Assembly (NCBI GenBank): GCA_019096065.1
Contig: JAGUCH010000009.1
Span: 2,552,001-2,616,000 of the forward strand
Direction: 5' to 3'
Length of the DNA stretch: 64,000 nucleotides
Origin: Paracyclopina nana
Taxonomy: Eukaryota; Arthropoda; Copepoda; Cyclopoida; Cyclopettidae
Of this stretch, positions 1 through 9,000 are shown in pieces. Made by a program: the position numbers and the translations under genes. How positions within the stretch are numbered: the first letter of the stretch is position 1; each line of letters starts with the position of its first letter. Below the pieces are notes generated by a model. That model did no database searches, was not told where the DNA came from, and saw only the letters and a program-made list of their open reading frames with translations.

Positions 1-3000
1 CATTCCTGAGCATGCTGACGCTTTCAGCCTCAAGGATACCTCACAATCCGATCCATACAGGTAATTTTTCATGGTTTTTAATTTAGTGCCATCACTGTAG
101 ACTTGCGTCATTTCCTAATTAAGCTAAAAAGCCTCTTTTCTAATGCTAGCTTTCAGGCTTTTTGCATTGTTATCCAATGAAAAACGTCACGATGTCGTGT
201 GCTGAAAACTCTCACAAAAGCTTCTTTTTCAAAGGTTGTATAATTTGGACGTATTCGAGTACGAATTGTGGAATGGAATGGCTCTGTATGCAGCCATTCC
301 TTTCATGATGAGCCACAATGCCAAGAGATCCACTGGTCTCTTTTGGCTAAATGCAGCTGAGACTTGGGTTGACGTGAAACGAGATGGTGAAGGTGGTGGC
401 CTGCTGGGATCCATATTTGGCTCGTCCCAAGAGAAAGAGGATGCGGTACATGCTCACTTCATGTCCGAGACTGGCGTAATCGATGCCTTCATTCTATTAG
501 GTAACAGTTACTATAGGCAATAGTTGGTTGGTCCCGACCTCGTGGGTGACACTTAAGGCACTACTACTCGAGCTACGTCGGTTGGATCCCTGGTCTTGTA
601 CCAGGAAACCGTGAGCACTACTACGCCGAGATTTACCAGATCGAGGCGAACGTATCCACTTTGATACGAGATGTGTACTGAGTGTATTTTACGTGTAAGC
701 TGTAAGCGAGACAGAAAGAATGAATGCACGCGCGCGCTGGGGTAACAAGGGAGTATCTACTATAGCTATAATACACGTGAGAGTCAATATAGGGAAGTAT
801 GCTTCAACATGATACAACACCTCCCCCAAGTGGGTACGGATACCCCTGGGTAGCTGTAATCACTAACATATTAGCCTATCAGTTGACCTCGAACTACTCT
901 AATTTTGGGGCCTAGGATTTATGATATACCTAGCAAGCGAGAATTTCGATGAGAGCATAAAAAACCTAATGAAATAGAAAAATAGGAAAAATGCATAGCG
1001 TATCAAAATTCAGTTCCATCATCCGATCCAGTGTCTTCATTTCTCTATGTTGCTCTTCAAGGCGATGTCGTCAAAGCAACCTCCCCTCCATTGGTGCACC
1101 ATATGAACATGCCAACACCAATAGCTACCATTGCAGCTACAAAAATGCCGTACTTCTGGCGATCATCTCTGGCCAACTCGTCACGCTTCAAGTCTAGGAT
1201 CTTGATGACCTCGGACTTCGTGACGGAAGCTTCATCTTCGGAACCATCATCCAATTTGCATGCCTTGTCCAGTTGACCGAATCCAATGAGCTCGGCCTCC
1301 AGCATTATGCCTTGACGGGTATATGCCTTACCGGCCCTGGCCGAGAACCCATCATGCTTGGCAGATTCCGCGTTCTCGTAACACGGTCTGGAGATTCTGC
1401 GGACCCCATCGGCGTCAACAACTACCCTCAGGGGTGTCATGGGGACAATCCGAGTCCGCTTCCATTTCTTGCCAGGCGAGTTCATGGCCTTGTGGATGTT
1501 GTCGAAGATCTTGTCCAGCATTCGCCTGTAGCCATTGTACTGGTGCTTCAAATCCGCACGCAGCACATCCTTTGTCCAAATGAGGTCCCTGACCTCCTGG
1601 TTGGCCTCAGCCAGATTATGCTCCAGTTCGGTGATCCTGTACTGGGCATCATAGACTTCCTCCTTGGCCTTCGCCAATTCGGCTTTGAGCTTGGCTACAT
1701 CGTCCAGCTCATTGAGGGTGGCTACATCTAGTGGCGCTGGTGCGATCAGGCGCTCATCTACAGGTGCGTTGGGGTCCCAATCGGGATGATCCCAATCAAT
1801 GGGGGAACGGTCACCTCGGGCTTCTGACATGCCTGCAACACAGAGAAAAAACACTTTAGATATTGTTGTAAGAGATGGCAAAGAGACGATTTCGCCGTCT
1901 CTGCTCCTCCTCCTGCAAGGGGGGCGAGTCAGGATGCGAAACCGTTGGTGAACTTCCCAGCGGGGAGGCTCCATAAGCCATGTTTGGCAAGCTCTGTACA
2001 ACTCCTGGGAAAGGTTGATAAACCATCGGATGAGGGGTCGGGGCGATGGACATTGTCGAGGCGAAGGGCGTGACATAGGGTGACGCATAGCCTGGACAGC
2101 CATATGGGGCAGGGGCTTGTTGGGGGTAGACCGGTGGCTGCGCATTTGCAGCTTGGGAGTGCATGATCAACAGTGAGTCTCTGGCTCTTTTCCTCGCGCT
2201 GGCCTTCTTCCGCCATTTCCTGAACCGCAGTCCAATCCATAGCAAAGCCATCAAAGCGCAAAAGGCCACTCCATAGAAGATCCAATGCGTGACATCTCTG
2301 CCAGTTGCCTCAGCAGCTGACTTGTCCTCCTCGCTGGAGCCTTGCGGAACCATGATATCGATGTCCGCTAGCCTAATACCAGTGTGGCTGGTCTCATCAA
2401 CAACCTGAGTCTTCGCTTTGTCAGCGCTGTTGGTTGTGCTTTGACCTGATCCCATTATAACCTCCGACCAAGTGCAATTTACAGGGGGACAATTTTTTAC
2501 AATGCTTTTTGCGATTAGGGCAGCTAACTTCTCTTCGTTTTTCTTAGCCTCTTCTGCGGTCGGCGTGTTCAAAGTACCGAGCCACTGGGTGTATGTATAC
2601 ATCAAAAAAGACTTACTGAGTGCTGATGGAAATGTTTTCTTGGAGAAGGTGCTGCTGCAAAAGCTGGGCGTTGAGTGAGGTGCCTTACTTACTAGTCATA
2701 ACGATGCATTTGCATCGAGGTCAGCCGTCTTATGCTTGCGTAAGAAGCGCTTGTTCCTCACACTGATCACGCCATCATCATTTTTGATGACGTAGCTTCT
2801 GCCGGAATGCCGAACTTCGAGGATGACTCCGAACTCCTCCCATAGCTTAGTAAGTGCATTTTGCATGCGCACTTTTTCCCCCACCTTGAAATCTGGAATG
2901 ATCTCGTTTGGCAATTGCTTCTTTTCAGCTCTGGGTTCTGGCATCTCAAGCTTTGTCATCTCATGCAAGATTGGTAATTTCGTCCTTAAATGACGGCCCA

Positions 3001-6000
3001 AAAACATCTTCGCAGGGGATTTGCCGTCTGCTCGTGCCAGATTTCGAAATTCCAGCACAGCGGCATTCATCTCCCTTAGGGTCTTGGTTTTCATAACCAG
3101 CCTTTTCATGTTTTTCACACTAGCTTCCGCGGTCCCATTGGACTCGTGGTGATAAGGGCTGCTGGTGGTGGCAATTATGCCATGCTCTTTACAAAACTCA
3201 CGCATTTCATGAGAGGTGAAGCATCCAGCATTGTCGGATCTCATCACGATCGGGTACCCAAATGTGGCAAAAATGATCGTCAACTTCTTGATGATTTCCT
3301 CACTAGTGTATCTTACCATCTTGAAAATCCAAGGCCAACCACTGAAGGTGTCCACAACTATTAAATAGTCTGCCCCTTCATGATGGCCCAAATCCATTGC
3401 AATACTCTGCATTGGGGCCGTTGGTACCATGTTCTCGCCTTCTTCATCATGCGGTAAAGAGGCCATGTACTTTTGGCACATTTCGCACTCTTCTACTGAT
3501 TGTCTGATATCCTTGGTCATACCACTCCAATAGTAGAATTGTCTGGCCGTAGCCAGGCTCTTCGTTTGCCCAGGATGCGCAATATGAAGAGTCCTCAAGA
3601 TGAATGGACGTGCTTCCTTTGGTACGAAGACACGTTTCCCATCAATAACAACCATTCCATCTTGGACTGAAAGCTGCCCCCAAAGGTTTTGGGGCACCAG
3701 CTTTAATGCATGAATGGCCACACCCTTCTTCTTATGATGATGAAGGTCTTCCTGGATGGCCTCAATTAGATCCTGATACTCCTTGTCAGCTCTTGCTGCA
3801 TCATGGATTTCTTGGAATGCCGGATCTTCTTGTGCTGAGACAGAGAGGGCTGAGATTACGCTGATCTTTGAGTTCTTCAAAGTTTCTGTTTCTTCAGCGT
3901 CTGGGTGGTCATCTGAGAAGTTAATGGGATGTCTTGACAAGGCATCTGCAATGAAGTTTAACTTCCCCTCAAGGTAGACCAAATCGAAGTTGAACGGTAG
4001 TAGCCTCTCCCTAAGCCTCAAGAGTCTGGAGTTAGTGATTTCTGCCATGTCCTTATTCATAATACCAAGTAAAGGCTTGTGGTCAGTCTTCACCAAAAAT
4101 TTTGGGCAGCCATGCAGAAAATGCGAGCTCTTCTCACATCCATAGACTATTCCCAGCAACTCCAGCTCAATAGTTGCATAATTCTTCTCAGCAGCGGAGT
4201 TGACCTTGGACCCACAGGTAATCAGGTAGCTCCTGTCCGGGTCTTTTGGGTCATACTGAGTTAGAATGTAGCCGATGCCATATAACCTGCTGGCATCCGT
4301 TGTCAACACTGTGGTCTTGTTGACATCAAAATGCTTCACCAACAAAGGTCCGGTCAGGATCTTCTTCAGCTGGTTGAAGTCTTCTTCGTGTCTTGGTAAC
4401 CACTGAAACTGAACTTTGGCCTTGGTTAGCTCCCTCAATGAAGCTGACATGTGGGCCAAATCAGGCAAGAAACTTCCTAAAGTTTGAGCCAATCCCAAAA
4501 AGCTTCGCACATCCGACTGGTTGGCTGGCCTTGGGTACTCCCTGATTGCTTTCAAGTTGTCATCGTGTGGTTCTACACCATTCTTGCTGACCATGAATCC
4601 AGCAAACTTGACACGTTCACCCATGTGCAGCTTTTTGGGTGATAAGCTGACACCATAGGTTTTGCAGTTGCTGAGGAGGACATCCAGATTGTGCAGGGCT
4701 TCCTGCTCTGTTTCTCCCCAGATGAGGACATCATCGACCAATTTGACTCCCTTTCCGTTCAGGGCAGTCATGATCATGTCGCTCCTGCAGCACCACTCAT
4801 CACTGGAAGATGTGAGCCCCATGGGAGCTCTCACATAACGGAATCTTCCCTGTGGTAGCAAAAATGTAGTCAAGTAGGATGACTTTTCTTCCAACTTGAT
4901 CTGGTGGTATCCCTGCGCACAGTCTCCGACCACAAACCACTGAGCCTTTGCAGGGATGCTCTTCAACAAATGGAATGCAGACGTAAAGGGGTGGGTTGGT
5001 CTCTTCACGTACTTGTTCAGCTGAACAAAGTCCGTAACCAACCGGACAGATTTCCCATCAGACTTGATGACAAAGAAACCTCTAGAGGTCCAATCTGTCA
5101 TCTCCCCTGGCTTCAGCTTCTTGATAATGTCGGCATCCTCCAAATCCTTAATGCACTTGTCCGCCGCTGCTTTGAGATGCACCGGTATGGCATTGGTTGA
5201 AGAGATCCTCATAGGTTTTATGTCCCCATCCACTAGGTGGATCTTCATGGGTTCACCCTTCATAAACCTGGTTTTGTCAAGCTTGTCTGCAAAGACCTCT
5301 GTATATTTGAGCTTCAAGCTCTCCAGAGTCATATCCATTGTGGTTGCTGCGATTGCCGTGGAGTTAATGTTTAGGCCAACCACGCCTAATATCTCCAGTG
5401 TCTGCCAGTCGACAATCACCTCTTCATCGTCACCAAGTGAAGCGACCACTGCATTGGTTACTACAACCACTTTCATGCCACGTGATATTGCAATCTCACA
5501 TGTCCTGCTCGTCTTCACTTCGGTGCCATCAACGCTCCTGACGGTCTCCGGATTGGGATGTATTGGCATCCCCATCTCCGCTGCAACTTTCTCATCAACC
5601 ACAGTAATGGTTGCTCCAGTATCTGGCAGGCAATACGTAGAGAAAGCAGACCCTATCTCAGGGCAAAATAATAGCTTGGCCTTGGGAGTTGGCCTTGATG
5701 ACGTGACCCTGGTAGCATTGGGTAGGCATGAGGGCCGCAGCCCGCTCACTGCCTTGGAGATCTTCTGCTGCATCTCCTTCTTTTTTCTGCTCTTGGTCTT
5801 CGCCATCTTGATAACCCCTGCCCCTCCGTCATCTTCCTCCATCCTCTTGATGCGACTCTGAAAAATGAACGGCAGAGAGTATCTATCTTTTGATTTTTTC
5901 ATAATGCGTATTGCCTCATTGCAAGCAATAGCTTTTTACACTCCAACGTGCTAGAAAAATCAAAACTCAAAGGCAACTTAACTGTGAATTTTTTAATGGC

Positions 6001-9000
6001 TTTCGTCGGGTTCCCGTTCGGCTTCTTCTCGCCACCCTCGCCCTTGCCTTTCTTCTTGAAGCATTTGTCCGCCCCATGACCCTTCTTCTTGCAAAATTGA
6101 CAGGTTGGTGCCTTCGGACAATTTGGTCGGAGGTGCTCTTTACTTCCGCATTCAAAGCAACCTCCATGCTTCTTCTTCTGGCTTGAACCTGCGGCCTCAG
6201 CCCCAGCATTCGAGCCCATGGCCTTTTTCTTGCGATAAGCAGTAGGCCCAGCCTTCTTCACGGTAGGGTTCTCGTAACCCTCTTCGGTGGCTGTATTAAC
6301 ATCATACATATTGCCAGCCGATTTGAGCTCATCCATCGTTGCTTTGCCGCCAGCTAAGTTGTCGGCCTTGATAAGCTCTTTCCGTAAGGCTTTATTAGCT
6401 AGAGAGCTCATATAGAGGTACTTCATTACCGTCTCTATGTCCATGCTCTCGAACTCGGCTGCTTTGCATTTCAGCTCAAATGCAGCCCAACTCGTTCCAT
6501 GCAGCTCGCTTGGGTTTGTACTTTTGTGACGAAAGCACTCCAGTCTTCTCTTAGACAATGGAAACGCCAGCTGGAACTCGTTTACTACGATCCTCTCCAT
6601 TGAAAGGATCCAAGGAGTGCCCACATTTTCATCTTGTATGAAAAGGGGCGATTCCGCACTCAACTTTGCTGAAATCTTGGCTGATAGATTGGCATCAAAT
6701 AATACCAGACTGTAAGTGTGCTGGGCATCGATGGACTTCTTCTGGATCTCCGACTCTTGAACGTAGGTCTTCCAAGTCCTCAAAAAACCTGCAGCTCAAT
6801 GGCTGTAGCACCAGTCTTCAGCGTTTTCGGCTTCAAATTTGCATCCGGCTTGACAATTTTTCTGTCCTCTGATGCCGGTGCATTTGATGCCGATATGGCA
6901 GTTGGGTTGGCCTTTTAAATGCCGGCCTGTGATTGCCAGTGCTTTCAATTCCAGGGCATCCTTTCTCTCGAACATCTCCTTGACCTTGTCAGCTTGAGTG
7001 ACTCGGGTCTCGTCCGGCAGGTTATTTAGAATCTGCATGATGCTATTCTCCTGGTCGACCAACTTTTGTTTCAGCTTCTGGAGCTCTTTTTGCTTCTGAA
7101 ACTGAAATATCCTTCTGCCTTTCCAGGGCCTCGCATAGCTTCTCTCCGGCATTCATGTGCCTGGACAACCAACTCTTGTGTCCATTGAGACTATGTATTT
7201 GTTTGGTGAGGTCCTCGAGTGCTCTTGCACCTCTGGCTTCGGAAAGCTTTCCGATTGCCAATTGCAAGTCAGTTGGATTCTCCTTCTCGGTCATCGCTAA
7301 ATTTGCTCTGACCACACTTGTATCAAATGTGTCCTCGTCACTATTTGTGGCTGCCAAAAGCGTATCTTCGGGGCCCTCCGCTTCTTCTTTGGCTTCTTCT
7401 AAGGCTTTCACTTGCCTTTGAAGTGCTGCAAATACGTTCTGATCTGCAGTATGCCACTCTTCTTCGCCAGCACTTTTAATTGAGTCCTGGCTCATGGACA
7501 CTTTTGTTGACACTTTTTTGTTGTGATGCTGCCAAGGGTGGCGGAACTTTCACAATTCCACTCACGAAACCTTCTCCGGCTGCCTCTCACACTTTGTTGT
7601 CGTGATGCTGCCAAGGGTGGCGGAAATTTTCCACTCACAAACCTTCTTCGGCTGCTTCTCAAACCTTCCCTCTTCTAGGAAAGGGCCTCTTATGCAAAGA
7701 GACTGAGAACTGACGCCATGGTTGGTCCCGACCTCGTGGGTGACACTTAAGGCACTACTACTCGAGCTACGTCGGTTGGATCCCTGGTCTTGTACCAGGA
7801 AACCGTGAGCACTACTACGCCGAGATTTACCAGATCGAGGCGAACGTATCCACTTTGATACGAGATGTGTACTGAGTGTATTTTACGTGTAAGCTGTAAG
7901 CGAGACAGAAAGAATGAATGCACGCGCGCGCTGGGGTAACAAGGGAGTATCTACTATAGCTATAATACACGTGAGAGTCAATATAGGGAAGTATGCTTCA
8001 ACATGATACAACAATAGTCAGCGAAGTTTTACATATGGTCTTTGATTCAGGTCCAAAGCCTCACGATGTGTCCACTCAGTATGCCAGTTTAACTGGCACC
8101 ACGCCTCTGCCACCTCTTTTCAGCCTCGCCTATCACCAGTGTCGTTGGAACTACAACGACCAAGAGGACGTGCGAGCTGTGGCAGAAAAGTTTGACGAGC
8201 ATGACATGCCTATGGACGTGATGTGGCTCGACATTGAGCACACCGATGGCAAAAAGTATTTCACGTGGGACTCGCGAAAATTCTCTGATCCCGTGGGCAT
8301 GATCAACAACTTGACAGCAGTTGGCAGGAAACTGGTGACCATTGTGGACCCGCACATAAAAAAGGACACCCACTACTGGGTGCATCAGGAGCTCACCGAT
8401 CTTGGCCTCTATGTCAAAAACAAGGATGGCAGTGATTACGAGGGTTGGTGCTGGCCTGGAGCCTCATATTATCCGGATTTCTTGAAGCCCGAGGCCCGAG
8501 AGTACTTTTCTGAGCAGTATGCCTTAGATATTTACAAGGTAAGAGGATTGTGAAATGTTGTTGCTTTCCTTTTGTACAGAAAGCCGCTTTCAGGGCTCCA
8601 CGTTGGATTTGTTCACTTGGAACGACATGAATGAGCCTAGTGTGTTTAATGGACCGGAAATCACAATGCCCAAGGATTTGCTTCACCACGGTGGAGTTGA
8701 GCACCGCGAGTTGCATAACATCTACGGACATCTGTATGTTATGGGCACGCATGCTGGCCATCTCAAGAGGAGCAATTACGAGCTGAGGCCTTTCATTTTG
8801 ACCAGATCCGCGTTCGCTGGCACTCAAAGGTATGTTAAGGGGTTTGTGCATTGCTCCAAATATCTCTGTTTAATGCTCACATCTCAACTTAGGTACGCTG
8901 CAATTTGGACGGGGGACAACACTGCAAAATGGGACCATTTGGAGGCCTCCGTGCCCATGTGCTTGTCACTTGGAATCTCTGGATTGGCTCATTGTGGAGC

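Larger units (their letters stand above)
525..8013 (-). mobile_element. Complete Ty3/Gypsy-type LTR retrotransposon inside a GANAB intron
   Basis: A 7489 bp element oriented on the minus strand, antisense to its host gene. Two 295 bp LTRs (525-819 and 7719-8013) begin TG and end CA, and no mismatch was found between them on reading. A 5 bp target duplication ATAGT flanks the element at 520-524 and 8014-8018. The primer binding site starts TGG directly beside the 5' LTR at 7718, and a purine tract (820-829 on the minus strand) precedes the 3' LTR. Internal order on the minus strand is leader, gag, pol with protease-RT-RNase H-integrase, then two further ORFs. This pol order is that of Ty3/Gypsy elements. 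Identical LTRs imply a recent insertion. Confidence 0.96.

Noticed and set aside
1831..2145. Upstream extension of retrotransposon ORF4
   Set aside because: It overlaps ORF3 in another frame, has Arg/Pro-rich shadow composition, and is cut off by the splice acceptor before the ATG at 1830.
5064..5861. 265-codon plus-strand frame inside the retrotransposon
   Set aside because: Antisense shadow of pol; low-complexity Ser/Val content without motifs.
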